Origin: Faecalibacillus faecis
GTDB lineage: Bacteria > Bacillota_I > Bacilli_A > Erysipelotrichales > Coprobacillaceae
Direction: 5' to 3'
Assembly (NCBI RefSeq): GCF_003024675.1
Contig: NZ_PYLP01000002.1
Coordinates: 186,001-250,000, forward strand
Length of the DNA: 64,000 nucleotides
The notes beneath the pieces were generated by a model. The model worked only from the letters and a program-made list of their open reading frames with translations. It made no database searches and was not told the DNA's origin. Positions 26,204 through 34,450 of this stretch are shown piece after piece. Both the position numbers and the translations under genes were made by a program. How positions within the stretch are numbered: the stretch's first letter is position 1; each line of letters starts with the position of its first letter.

Positions 26204-26875
26204 ATGAAAAAATTTTTCGAAGAATATGGATCCGTAGCAATTATCGTAATTGTTATTGCTGTATTACTTTTAATTGTTGGTAGTGTTAAAGGATTGGATG
26301 AAGTCACAGGTAAAGTTAATGGTTTTGGGGTTGCAAGTATTGTTGGTAATGCTTATGCGAAGGCGATTAATAAATTTGATGAAAGTTTTGACAACACATT
26401 AAACGGAGCGGACCCTAGTAAAGAAATCGCAAAGAAATTAGGTCTTAATCGATTTGGAATAACTTCAATCAAACAAACATGTAGTGACAAATATTCATAC
26501 AATCGTGGTGAGCTAGTTGGTTATAATATTGAATATCAGGTTCGTACCTATAGTTTTGCAAGCTATGCTAGACCGGCATTACATGTAATTTCATACTCTA
26601 ACAGGTTGTATTTTGCAGAAGCTGATTATGATGTGGATTCAGAAAAAAGCATAAATTTAAACCGTTCCGGAAATTTATTTGCAAAAAACAAAGGGGATTC
26701 TTCTTTTTTAAATAGCGATGATAGTCGCGACTTTTTAAATAAAATTTCATACACGAATTCCTGTTTAGAAATTGTAAATAGAAACGGAGTCCCAATCTAT
26801 TTTTCAAATGATGATACTGGTTTTTCGTGTTATGCTTTGGACGGCGAGTGGCATATACTCAATGAAGGTAAGTAA
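26204..26875 (+). CDS. Hypothetical single-pass membrane protein
   Basis: A 223-residue protein with a short basic N-terminus, a transmembrane helix at about residues 10-30 and a polar, mostly extracytoplasmic remainder with two tyrosine-rich and serine-rich stretches and four cysteines. I do not recognise the family. The N-terminus recalls small membrane proteins of conjugative elements, but this is only an impression. The nearest purine-rich site AAGGAAA is 16 bases from the ATG, so translation may be weak. A promoter with a poly-C tract precedes it and a terminator follows. Confidence 0.6.
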   Translation: MKKFFEEYGSVAIIVIVIAVLLLIVGSVKGLDEVTGKVNGFGVASIVGNAYAKAINKFDESFDNTLNGADPSKEIAKKLGLNRFGITSIKQTCSDKYSYNRGELVGYNIEYQVRTYSFASYARPALHVISYSNRLYFAEADYDVDSEKSINLNRSGNLFAKNKGDSSFLNSDDSRDFLNKISYTNSCLEIVNRNGVPIYFSNDDTGFSCYALDGEWHILNEGK

Positions 26876-26959
26876 GCTTTTATCATAAAAGCGTAAAACG
26901 CAAGAATGAATATTCTTGCAAAATACAGTACTTAAATTAATATATATAACATATCAAAG

Positions 26960-26999
26960 ACTTATAGATTTTCTACTCTTAGATGCTATAAGTTTTTTT
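26960..26999 (+). terminator. Terminator downstream of the membrane protein gene
   Basis: ACTTATAG and CTATAAGT, separated by 18 bases, followed by TTTTTT. Confidence 0.55.
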
Positions 27000-27017
27000 C
27001 TGTAATTTCAATTTCTG

Positions 27018-27221
27018 TTATGTTATTAATATCAGATTCTTTGAATGATTTAATATATAATTATCGGTCCATACTCCGTTAGATTTGTTATACATATTAT
27101 TAAGAACCTCTACAGAATCTTTAACCATACCTTCAAAAACCACATTGCCATTATCTTTAATTATTATTGAATTATCTCTATTAATGATTTTTAAGATATC
27201 TATTAATTTTACTGTGCCCAT
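27018..27221 (-). CDS. Small hypothetical protein
   Basis: A 67-residue protein. ATG at 27221 is chosen over 27230 because AAGGGG lies 10 bases before it. The middle reads IIIKDNGNVVFEGMVKDS, a beta-hairpin-like pattern seen in small proteins of integrative and phage elements. No transmembrane segment. Function unknown; an isolated gene in the accessory region. Confidence 0.5.
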   Translation of the reverse strand: MGTVKLIDILKIINRDNSIIIKDNGNVVFEGMVKDSVEVLNNMYNKSNGVWTDNYILNHSKNLILIT

Positions 27222-27230
27222 AATTATCAT

Positions 27231-27574
27231 ACCCCTTACAACTCTGTTAAAAATATATTAACACTAACAAATCTGCATAATGATAAATTTCCATTAATTA
27301 AAAATAAATTGTTTATGAATTTTAAAAATTGATTAAAAACACCTATTATTTTTATTAATTTGGACAATTCTATATGTATAATTTCTAAATATAAATTTTT
27401 CTATACAGAATATTTAGTAGCATTTTTATTTAAACAACGATAATATTATTTCAAAGAAAAGGTTTCCGTAAAATGGGAAACGTAGAATTATTCTAATATA
27501 CATATGCTAATACCCTTATAATGATTAAATTTACAACAGCTTAAAACAACATATCAACTTAATAATTTTAGCTA
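27231..27574. other. Intergenic stretch, no gene
   Basis: AT-rich sequence without a credible gene. The only structure seen is a hairpin GTTTCC/GGAAAC around 27462-27481. A TATAAT at 27517 lacks a good -35. Confidence 0.5.
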
Positions 27575-27808
27575 AAAAGTATCCCTCTTATCTTTAGAAA
27601 CTTATATACTTTTTATAACTATATAAATACCTCCAAACACTAGTAATATCAATAGGTTTAAGAGATAAGGGATATAAATGAAATTGACATATTGCGAAGT
27701 CATCCTAATAAGAAAACATGTCTACTTTTCTAAATAATTTATTATAGTAAAAAACTATGTTATATTTATATGCGAATATGTTACATAAATATAATATAGT
27801 TTTTTTGA
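27575..27808 (+). ncRNA. Putative structured RNA related to the 23.4-kb element (copy B)
   Basis: ATCCCTCTTATCT (27581) pairs with AGATAAGGGAT (27663) with one bulge. Between the arms lies CCAAACACTAGT, and CAAACACTAGT is shared exactly with copy A, where it is also enclosed by an ATCCCT/AGGGAT pair. About 80 bases further a long imperfect hairpin (arms near 27753 and 27783) ends in TTTTTTT. The two copies share layout more than sequence. No function known. Confidence 0.35.
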
Positions 27809-27874
27809 TAATTTACGTGTGTTTGTTTCTTATCATTAATTACAACACTTATGGAAAAATAGCAGTTTTCGCCA

Positions 27875-27903
27875 TAAAAAAAGAGAACCACTTATGATTC
27901 TCT
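27875..27903 (-). terminator. Terminator of the EIIB gene at 27918
   Basis: On the - strand AGAGAATCA, a TAAG loop and TGGTTCTCT followed by a run of T. Confidence 0.75.
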
Positions 27904-27917
27904 GTGTATTAAAATAA

Positions 27918-28238
27918 TTATGCACCCATTAATTTTTTAGCATGTGCGTAAACTTTTTCCCCGTTCATCATACCATAATCTTTCATATCAATAACTTCAA
28001 CAGGAAGACCAGGATTTACTTTATCAGCTTCTTCTTTGATTTTACCTAAATTAAATCTTACTTGTGGACCAAGTAAAACACAATCAACAGTAGGAATTCT
28101 ACTCATTCCATCAGACATTGGTAATGCAAAAATTTCTACTTCATCCCCTAATTTTTTTGCAGATTGTTCCATTTTTGTCACTAATAAACTTGTTGACATA
28201 CCAGCTGAACATACTAACATAATTTTTTTCATATTCAT
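27918..28238 (-). CDS. PTS lactose/cellobiose-family EIIB protein (orphan copy 1)
   Basis: A small cytoplasmic phosphotransfer domain of a sugar phosphotransferase system. The phosphocysteine loop is LVCSAGMSTSLLV near the N-terminus, with LLGPQVRF in the middle and VIDMKDYGMMNGEKVY at the C-terminus. At 106 residues it is a complete single-domain EIIB. The ATG follows AAAGGAGAG. No EIIA or EIIC gene is adjacent; an IS256-family element lies upstream. Two paralogues lie at 34.1-34.8 kb. A 17-bp inverted repeat lies in its leader. Confidence 0.92.
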   Translation of the reverse strand: MNMKKIMLVCSAGMSTSLLVTKMEQSAKKLGDEVEIFALPMSDGMSRIPTVDCVLLGPQVRFNLGKIKEEADKVNPGLPVEVIDMKDYGMMNGEKVYAHAKKLMGA

Positions 28239-28303
28239 TATCTCTCCTTTAATTATTTTTAATCCTTACTTTTATTTTATATTTAATTCATTTCTTATTC
28301 TAC

Positions 28304-28346
28304 TTATAACGTTTATTTGTAAAAAGATTACAAATAAACGTTATAA
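28304..28346 (-). promoter_or_regulatory. Perfect 17-bp inverted repeat in the EIIB leader
   Basis: TTATAACGTTTATTTGT and ACAAATAAACGTTATAA are exact reverse complements with a 9-base spacer. It is not followed by a T run on either strand, so it is not a simple terminator. It lies 66 bases upstream of the EIIB start and could be an operator or an RNA control hairpin. Confidence 0.5.
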
Positions 28347-28380
28347 AAAAAAGAAACATAAAATTTATTTTCACATTCAC

Positions 28381-28420
28381 AAAAAAGCACTTAATATTTT
28401 ATTAATAAAATATTAAGTGC
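28381..28420 (-). terminator. Strong terminator on the - strand
   Basis: GCACTTAATATTTTA, TTAA and TAAAATATTAAGTGC form a 15-bp perfect stem, followed on the - strand by TTTTTT. It would stop transcription entering from the IS256 element. Confidence 0.8.
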
Positions 28421-28510
28421 AGCTCTCTCTTTTAGTGATGTATTATCAACTTTTTAGACTATAAACTTTATATAAATATATATACTTTAATTCAATTTGG
28501 ATATTCTATC

Positions 28511-29792
28511 GATAGTGTCAAGAATCTTGTGTAAATTCTTATTTCCTGTAAATTAAGTTTTCAGTAGATAAGGTTAGTTGTTATCTATTAAATTGATTGA
28601 ATTGTGATACTAAGTATTTTTCCATTGATGTTTCGGTTGGAAACTGTTCCTTCAACTTAAATTTCTTCTTAAGTTGCTTGTTGAAACCTTCAATCAGATT
28701 CGTTGAATAAATACTATGTCTTACTTCCTTTGGATAATCAAAATACGTTAATAGATACGTATTTTTATCTAAAATATCAATTACTCTAGGATATTTTCTT
28801 TTCCATTTTGAAGTAAATGTTTCAAGATTTGATAATGCTTCTTCTAATTTGGATGCATTATATACTTCTTTGAAATCATCTAGTATTTCTTTTCTATCTG
28901 TTACACGTACTTTGGCTGCTATATTTCTAGATATATGTACTAGACATCTTTGAATTTTAGCTGTTGGAAAAGTCTGTTCAATAACTTCTTCCATACCAGC
29001 TAGGCCATCTGTACAAAATAACGATACACTTTCTAAACCTCTTGATTTGAAATCTTCTAGAAGTTCTTTCCAAATTTCAGCAGATTCATTGGGTGCTATA
29101 GAGTATCCTAAAATCTCTTTTGTGCCTTCAACAGTAATACCAACTGCTATATGCACTGCTTCTTTTGCGACAGTATCTCTTCGTAAGGCCATGCATGTTG
29201 CATCCGTATAAACAACAGCGCATTCTTTAGATAACTGTCTAGATTTGAATTTATCAATGTTTTCTATGCATTTATCTGTAATATTGCTTACTGTTTGTTT
29301 AGAATAACTAGCACCGCATAAATGATTGACAATACTAGAAATATCTTGATTGGATAATCCCTTATCAAATAGATCAATGATTGTTTGATCAGTAGAATGA
29401 TCATGTCGACAATATTTAGGAAGCAGACTTGAATAAAATAGACCTAAACGATCTCTAGGTATTTTAATATTGAGTACACCATATTTAGTATTGAATGTAC
29501 GAATATAGCTTCCATTTCGATAATCTTCATTATTACTTCTGTCATAACGTTCATAATCTATAAATAAAGTTAATTCGTGTTCAAGAATTTCATTGATAGA
29601 TTTTTCAAGAGCTTCCTCAAAAAGAGGAAGATTATTGTCATTAGTAATTAGATTTTTCATCAAAGATGTAGTAAAATAGTTCATGGGCATATCTCCTTAG
29701 ATTAATGTTTTGGTCGACTTAATTTTACTAGGAAATATGTCCATTTTCTATAATTGAAAAATCATAATTTACACAAAATATTTTACACTATC
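28511..29792 (-). mobile_element. Apparently complete IS256-family insertion sequence
   Basis: An element of 1282 bp with one transposase gene. The ends are inverted repeats: the left begins GATAGTGTCAAGAATCTTGT and the right, read inward, begins GATAGTGTAAAATATTTTGT; the match continues as GTAAATT. Flanking 8-mers are ATTCTATC (left) and GTTCTATC (right), a likely 8-bp target duplication with one change. It sits between the DUF6508 gene and the first EIIB gene. Confidence 0.85.
28581..29684 (-). CDS. IS256/Mutator-family transposase
   Basis: A DDE transposase of 367 residues from the ATG at 29684, chosen because GGAG lies 8 bases upstream; an ATG two codons earlier is too close. The catalytic acids fit DDE: Asp in VYTDAT, Asp in FCTDGLAGM and Glu in NLIEGFNK. 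The C-H motif RCLVHISRN is present. The length and intact frame suggest it is active or recently active. Confidence 0.93.
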   Translation of the reverse strand: MNYFTTSLMKNLITNDNNLPLFEEALEKSINEILEHELTLFIDYERYDRSNNEDYRNGSYIRTFNTKYGVLNIKIPRDRLGLFYSSLLPKYCRHDHSTDQTIIDLFDKGLSNQDISSIVNHLCGASYSKQTVSNITDKCIENIDKFKSRQLSKECAVVYTDATCMALRRDTVAKEAVHIAVGITVEGTKEILGYSIAPNESAEIWKELLEDFKSRGLESVSLFCTDGLAGMEEVIEQTFPTAKIQRCLVHISRNIAAKVRVTDRKEILDDFKEVYNASKLEEALSNLETFTSKWKRKYPRVIDILDKNTYLLTYFDYPKEVRHSIYSTNLIEGFNKQLKKKFKLKEQFPTETSMEKYLVSQFNQFNR

Positions 29793-29811
29793 GTTCTATC
29801 ACTTTTATATA

Positions 29812-30171
29812 CTAACTATTTAAAATTTTTAATCTCTCTATACATTGGAATATTTTTTTATCTTGAAAAAATGAATATTGAGATTCTTCAATACATTTTT
29901 CTGAACAAAAAATACCAACAAGTAATGCTAAAACAGCTTTTAAATTTAATTTTGAAACATCTACAGCATGCATTTCATTCATACTCCATTCTAAATCATT
30001 TTCCTCTAATGTTTTGATAAAACGATTCATTTCTAATTCAGGATGTTTCATTTCAAAACGACATAATTCTTTTTGCAATCTCCATTCGATTAACTTGTAT
30101 TGATCAAATGACATTGCTTGATTTGATACTTCATTTAATGCGAGTAAAACATTTGTTAATTCAGATAGCAC
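29812..30171 (-). CDS. DUF6508 family protein
   Basis: A 119-residue soluble protein. The C-terminal half matches my memory of the DUF6508 pattern: LEWSMNEMHAVDVSKLN, then VLALLVGIFCSEK and a final short helix with IERLKIL. Function unknown; the family is common in gut Firmicutes near mobile DNA. GTG at 30171 is chosen because AGGAAGGAG is 11 bases upstream; GTG at 30183 is in frame but abuts that site. It ends 20 bases from the IS256 element. Confidence 0.65.
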   Translation of the reverse strand: MLSELTNVLLALNEVSNQAMSFDQYKLIEWRLQKELCRFEMKHPELEMNRFIKTLEENDLEWSMNEMHAVDVSKLNLKAVLALLVGIFCSEKCIEESQYSFFQDKKIFQCIERLKILNS

Positions 30172-30312
30172 GATAATAAACACTCCTTCCTACTAATAAA
30201 ATTTAATATCTCTATCAGCATCTATAATTTTATCAAAAAGGATATTTTATAACAAATAATACAATTATTTTATCTTTTTTTATTTAGGATTATTCGACAA
30301 TTAGAGTGAATT

Positions 30313-30638
30313 TTATAGAAAATTATCACAAAAAAAGCAATATTTTGTTGTATAATGACGAATTTTAACAAATGAAAAAAGTAATCCACCAGAAAATCTG
30401 GTGGTTTTGCTTTCATCGCCCATAGGGCTCAGCATCTCGCTTAAGCCCCCTAGGCCTCTGCTGACCTGACACTTGCTTACTGTCGCTTCTCTCCCCTTAA
30501 AAGGGTCGTTAAATTCCATTCGCATTTGTTCAGACATTCTATTCTCTTGTATTTGATTTGTTATATACTCATTGATCTTTTTTGTATTCTTTCTTACTGT
30601 ATCTACATGGAATTGTTATCATTTATTTGATTCATTCC
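30313..30638 (-). pseudogene. GC-rich frameshifted remnant of unknown origin
   Basis: On the - strand an ATG at 30637, after AAGGAG and AAAGGG, opens MNQINDNNSM and then a stop. A one-base shift continues as FHVDTVRKNTKKINEY, then MSEQMRMEFNDPFKG. The part from 30419 to 30518 has 56 G or C in 100 bases, far above the surroundings, and includes a strong hairpin (GGGCT/AGCCC). A further hairpin ACCACCAGA/TCTGGTGG follows. It is probably foreign DNA, perhaps an IS or phage relic. Confidence 0.35.
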
Positions 30639-30731
30639 CTTTTCTCCTTGTATTTAATTTTTTTGCAGTTTGCAGGTCGCAATCTTATTATAATACAAGG
30701 AGTTTCTTTATTCATCGCTAAAGCTTCACGG

Positions 30732-30756
30732 AACCCCTAGACTATTTAGGGGTTTT
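30732..30756 (+). terminator. Terminator-like hairpin, + strand
   Basis: AACCCCTA, a 7-base loop and TAGGGGTT followed by TT. There is no + strand gene immediately upstream. Confidence 0.55.
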
Positions 30757-30764
30757 AGAGTATA

Positions 30765-30793
30765 CAAAAAAGGCTGTTATTTCCAACAGCCTT
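30765..30793 (-). terminator. Terminator of purF
   Basis: On the - strand AAGGCTGTT, GGAAAT and AACAGCCTT followed by TTTT. Confidence 0.85.
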
Positions 30794-30808
30794 CCTTTCA
30801 CTAATCAG

Positions 30809-32221
30809 TTATTTTTCAAATTTGTTTGCTTTATCAAAGGAATCATATAAATTTGTTACATAATTCCCATTAAAACATGACATACATAATCCACATTTTT
30901 GATGATCGAAATGAATTGATTTATGAAGTCCTTCTTCACTAATGAACGCTAAACTATCTGCTTCAATATATTCGCATAATTCATCCACAGACATTTTATT
31001 TGAAATAAGTTCTTCGATGGTAGAAGTATCTACCCCATAAAAACAAGGAAATTTAATTGCTGGTGAAGCAATACGAACATGGACTTCTTTTGCTCCCGCA
31101 TCTTTTAAGTGTCTTACAATTCTTTTTGATGTAGTTCCTCTTACAATTGAATCATCAATCATAACAACTTTTTTCCCACTTACAATAGAGGAAACAGCAG
31201 AAAGTTTCATTCGAACACCTTGTTCCCTCATTTCTTGTGTAGGTTGAATAAATGTTCTTCCAACATATTTATTTTTTACAAGTCCCATTTCATAAGGAAT
31301 ACCTGAAGCTTCAGCATAACCGATAGCAGCTGAAATAGAGGAATCAGGAACTCCGATAACAACATCTGCTTCAATAGGATTTTCATAATAGAGTTGTTTA
31401 CCTGCAAGTTTACGTGTTGTATGTACATTAATACCATCTAAATTACTATCAGGTCTAGAAAAATAAATGTATTCCATTGCACAAATTTTGTCTTGTAATG
31501 AATCTTTTGTATAAGTTTTACTAAGTAATTTGCCATCTTTTACACGAACAATTTCACCTGGTTCTACATCACGTACAAATTTAGCACCAATAACATCTAA
31601 AGCACATGTTTCAGATGCAAACACATAAGCACCATTAGATAATATTCCAATAGAAAGAGGTCTTAAACCGTATTTATCTCTTGCTGCATAAATACGTCCT
31701 TCAAGCATAACTAAAAAGGCAAATGCACCATCTAATTTATCTAAAGAAGCACAGATTCGATCAATCATATGTCCTTCTTGTCTTTTAATTAAATGGCCTA
31801 AAACTTCTGTATCTGAAGTAGAAGAAAAAATACTTCCTTGATCTTCCAATTCTTGTTTTAAAATATTTGCATTTACTAAATTTCCATTATGACAAATACT
31901 CATTGAACCTTCCATTGTGCGGAAAACAAATGGTTGTACATTAGATAAACCACCACCACCAGCAGTTGAATAACGAACATGTCCAATTGCAACATTACCA
32001 TTTAAATTTTTCAATTTATCTTGATCAAAAACTTCAGTTACAAGGCCTTCACCTTTATAAATATTCATTTTACCATTACATTCACAACAAATACCAGCAG
32101 CTTCTTGCCCCCTATGTTGTAAACTATGTAAACCATAATAACAAATTTGAGCTGCATCTTGATGTCCTACAACACCAAAAACACCGCATTCTTCATGTAA
32201 TTCTCTATCTTGATGAATCAT
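30809..32221 (-). CDS. purF: Amidophosphoribosyltransferase
   Basis: The first enzyme of purine synthesis, making 5-phosphoribosylamine from PRPP and glutamine. The N-terminal Ntn glutaminase starts after a short propeptide, with the nucleophile Cys in EECGVFG at about residue 12. The PRPP loop VMIDDSIVRGTTSKR is near residue 355. Length 470. It stands alone here with its own promoter and terminator, separate from other pur genes. Its leader is too short to hold a purine riboswitch. Confidence 0.96.
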   Translation of the reverse strand: MIHQDRELHEECGVFGVVGHQDAAQICYYGLHSLQHRGQEAAGICCECNGKMNIYKGEGLVTEVFDQDKLKNLNGNVAIGHVRYSTAGGGGLSNVQPFVFRTMEGSMSICHNGNLVNANILKQELEDQGSIFSSTSDTEVLGHLIKRQEGHMIDRICASLDKLDGAFAFLVMLEGRIYAARDKYGLRPLSIGILSNGAYVFASETCALDVIGAKFVRDVEPGEIVRVKDGKLLSKTYTKDSLQDKICAMEYIYFSRPDSNLDGINVHTTRKLAGKQLYYENPIEADVVIGVPDSSISAAIGYAEASGIPYEMGLVKNKYVGRTFIQPTQEMREQGVRMKLSAVSSIVSGKKVVMIDDSIVRGTTSKRIVRHLKDAGAKEVHVRIASPAIKFPCFYGVDTSTIEELISNKMSVDELCEYIEADSLAFISEEGLHKSIHFDHQKCGLCMSCFNGNYVTNLYDSFDKANKFEK

Positions 32222-32245
32222 AATATACCCCCACGTGATGTTTTT

Positions 32246-32274
32246 ATTGTATAATGCGAATTTATTATCGTCAA
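32246..32274 (-). promoter_or_regulatory. Sigma-A promoter of purF
   Basis: On the - strand TTGACG, 17 bases and TACAAT, 25 bases before the purF start. Confidence 0.7.
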
Positions 32275-32283
32275 TATTTTTTT

Positions 32284-32314
32284 ATAGAAAAAAATTAGAG
32301 TAAAACTCTAATTT
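32284..32314 (-). terminator. Terminator after the DUF711 gene
   Basis: On the - strand AAATTAGAGT, TTT and ACTCTAATTT followed by TTTT, overlapping the stop codon. Confidence 0.85.
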
Positions 32315-33672
32315 TTAAAACTATGAATTGGTGCAGGGATTCTTCCTCCACGATTAATAAACTCAGAACAATCAAAATTATTTACTGGCATGATTGGTGC
32401 ATAACCTAATAATCCACCAAATTCAACAGTATCACCAACATCTTTACCAGCAACTGGTATAATTCTAACAGCCGTTGTTTTTTGATTAATCATACCAATA
32501 GCCATTTCATCAGCAATGATACCAGAAATTGTTGTAGCAGAAGTTTTTCCAGGAATTGCAATCATATCTAATCCTACACTGCACACACAAGTCATTGCTT
32601 CTAATTTTTCAAGTGTAAGTGCTCCTCTTTCAACGGCATTGATCATTCCTTGATCTTCACTTACAGGGATAAAAGCACCACTTAATCCACCTACATATGA
32701 AGAAGCCATAACGCCACCTTTTTTAACTTGATCGTTTAAAATGGCAAGTGCAGCTGTTGTACCAGGAGCACCAACAGAAGCTAAACCCATTCCTTCTAAA
32801 CAATCAGCAATACTATCACCAACGGCAGGTGTTGGAGCTAAAGATAAATCAATAATTCCAAATGGAATATTAAGCATCTTTGATGCTTCTTGAGCAACTA
32901 ATTGACCAACACGAGTGATTTTAAATGCAGTTTTTTTAATAGTTTCACACAACTCACCAAAATCTTTTCCATTGCATTTATTAATAGCATTTTTAACAAC
33001 ACCTGGTCCACTGACCCCAACATTAATAATACAATCCGCTTCGCTTACACCATGAAAGGCACCTGCCATAAATGGATTGTCATCAGGTGCATTACATAAC
33101 ACAACTAGTTTAGCACATCCAATTGAGTCATCTTCTTTTGTAATTTCTGCAGTATCTTTAATAATTTTCCCTAACATTTTTACAGCATCCATATTTATAC
33201 CTGTTTTTGTTGATCCAACATTAACAGAACTACATACGTTTTGTGTAACTTTCATTGCTTCAGGAATAGATTCAATTAGCATTTTTTCTGCATTTGTCAT
33301 CCCTTTAGATACAATAGCACTATATCCCCCAATAAAGTTAACTTTTAATTCATGGGCACATTGATCAAGAGTTTTTGCAATTTTAACAAAATCTTTTGGC
33401 GATTTACATGCATTTGCTCCAACAAAACCAATAGGTGTAATAGAAATACGTTTATTTACAATTGGAATACCGTATTTTCTTTCAATTTCTTCACCTGTTT
33501 TTACAAGATCTTTTGCTATACTAGTAATTTTTTTATAAATATTTTGACATAAAACATCAATATCGTGATCCATACAATCGAGCAAACTTATACCAATAGT
33601 AATTGTTCTAACATCTAAATTTTCTTGCTCAATCATTTTATTTGTTTCTGTGACTTCAAATAAATTAATCAT
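32308..33672 (-). CDS. DUF711/PFL family protein (UPF0210)
   Basis: A 454-residue cytoplasmic protein of the UPF0210 family, related by fold to pyruvate-formate-lyase-like barrels; its reaction is not known to me. Conserved glycine-rich stretches are visible: [24 protein letters not shown] and [14 protein letters not shown]. The ACT-domain gene lies 12 bases upstream. The same pairing is found in streptococci, where the two are always neighbours, suggesting a regulator-enzyme pair. The ATG follows AAGGAGAAG. Confidence 0.9.
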   Translation of the reverse strand: MINLFEVTETNKMIEQENLDVRTITIGISLLDCMDHDIDVLCQNIYKKITSIAKDLVKTGEEIERKYGIPIVNKRISITPIGFVGANACKSPKDFVKIAKTLDQCAHELKVNFIGGYSAIVSKGMTNAEKMLIESIPEAMKVTQNVCSSVNVGSTKTGINMDAVKMLGKIIKDTAEITKEDDSIGCAKLVVLCNAPDDNPFMAGAFHGVSEADCIINVGVSGPGVVKNAINKCNGKDFGELCETIKKTAFKITRVGQLVAQEASKMLNIPFGIIDLSLAPTPAVGDSIADCLEGMGLASVGAPGTTAALAILNDQVKKGGVMASSYVGGLSGAFIPVSEDQGMINAVERGALTLEKLEAMTCVCSVGLDMIAIPGKTSATTISGIIADEMAIGMINQKTTAVRIIPVAGKDVGDTVEFGGLLGYAPIMPVNNFDCSEFINRGGRIPAPIHSFKN

Positions 33673-33684
33673 TCTTCTTCTCCT

Positions 33685-33957
33685 TTAAATACGATGCATT
33701 TTATTGAAAATATTTTCATGTTGTAATTTAATATTCACACCAATTTCTTTTCCTAAATTTTCAAGCTCATCACAAATAAGCCCAAAATCCTTTGATGAGT
33801 TTTGTAATTCAATAATCATCATCATATTAAAGTATCCTTGAATAATTGTTTGCGAAATATCTAAGATATTTAACTTGTTTTCTGCTAAATATGTACATAC
33901 TTTCGCAATAATACCAACCTGATCCTCACCTACAACAGTAATAATGCCTTTTTCCAT
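33685..33957 (-). CDS. ACT domain protein (UPF0237)
   Basis: A 90-residue single ACT domain with VVGEDQVGIIAKVCTYLAE at the N-terminus and the beta-alpha-beta-beta-alpha-beta layout. ACT domains bind amino acids or similar small ligands. It is the first gene of a two-gene operon with DUF711. An extended -10 (TGATATAAT on the - strand) lies about 32 bases upstream at 33989-33997. Confidence 0.88.
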   Translation of the reverse strand: MEKGIITVVGEDQVGIIAKVCTYLAENKLNILDISQTIIQGYFNMMMIIELQNSSKDFGLICDELENLGKEIGVNIKLQHENIFNKMHRI

Positions 33958-34020
33958 AAAGTATCCCCCTATTTTTATATTTTTAGTTATTATATCATAG
34001 CTTTTAAAAATAAAAAAGGG

Positions 34021-34047
34021 TAAAAAAAGTGACTGTCAACCAGCCAC
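34021..34047 (-). terminator. Terminator after the second EIIB gene
   Basis: On the - strand GTGGCTG, a 5-base loop and CAGTCAC followed by seven T, with one G-U pair. Confidence 0.75.
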
Positions 34048-34061
34048 CTTTATAAATGAAA

Positions 34062-34376
34062 TTATTCACCCATCATAGCTTTAGCTTTTTTGTAAACAGC
34101 TTCACCATTCATCATTCCATAATCTTTCATATCGATTACGTCACATGGTTTGCTTACACCAGCAGCATCCATAGCTTTTTCAATGGTATTTTTTTGGAAT
34201 CTAACTTGTGGGCCAAGTAAAATACAATCTACATCTCCAACTCTTTTTTCACCTTCAGAAATAGGTAATGCGAAGATTTCTACTTCATCTCCCATTGCAG
34301 CAGCAGCTTTTTCCATTTTTGTTACTAATAAACTAGTAGACATACCTGCAGCACATACTAACATAATTTTTTTCAT
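34062..34376 (-). CDS. PTS lactose/cellobiose-family EIIB protein (orphan copy 2)
   Basis: A 104-residue phosphotransfer domain with the phosphocysteine in LVCAAGMSTSLLV and the C-terminal VIDMKDYGMMNGEAVY. It is closest in sequence to copy 1 at 27918, with the same DEVEIFALP and LLGPQVRF stretches. It lies 74 bases downstream of copy 3, with a hairpin between them that could reduce read-through. No EIIA or EIIC gene is near. Confidence 0.93.
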   Translation of the reverse strand: MKKIMLVCAAGMSTSLLVTKMEKAAAAMGDEVEIFALPISEGEKRVGDVDCILLGPQVRFQKNTIEKAMDAAGVSKPCDVIDMKDYGMMNGEAVYKKAKAMMGE

Positions 34377-34406
34377 AATATTTAATACCTTCCTTAACTA
34401 ATTTAT

Positions 34407-34434
34407 AAAAAAGATTATTAAAATAATCTTTTTT
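34407..34434 (-). terminator. Hairpin between the two EIIB genes
   Basis: AAAAAAGATTATT and AATAATCTTTTTT, 13-bp stem with a 2-base gap, ending in T on either strand. Possible partial terminator. Confidence 0.65.
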
Positions 34435-34450
34435 AATATATTTTATTTAA

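Noticed and set aside
30293-30300. Perfect 0A box TTGTCGAA (reverse strand) upstream of the DUF6508 gene
   Set aside because: An 8-mer is expected about once or twice by chance on both strands of 64 kb, and there is no sporulation link or suitable promoter spacing here.
32222-32307. Purine riboswitch or PurBox before purF
   Set aside because: The leader is only about 20 bases and no CGAAC-type PurBox pair is seen.
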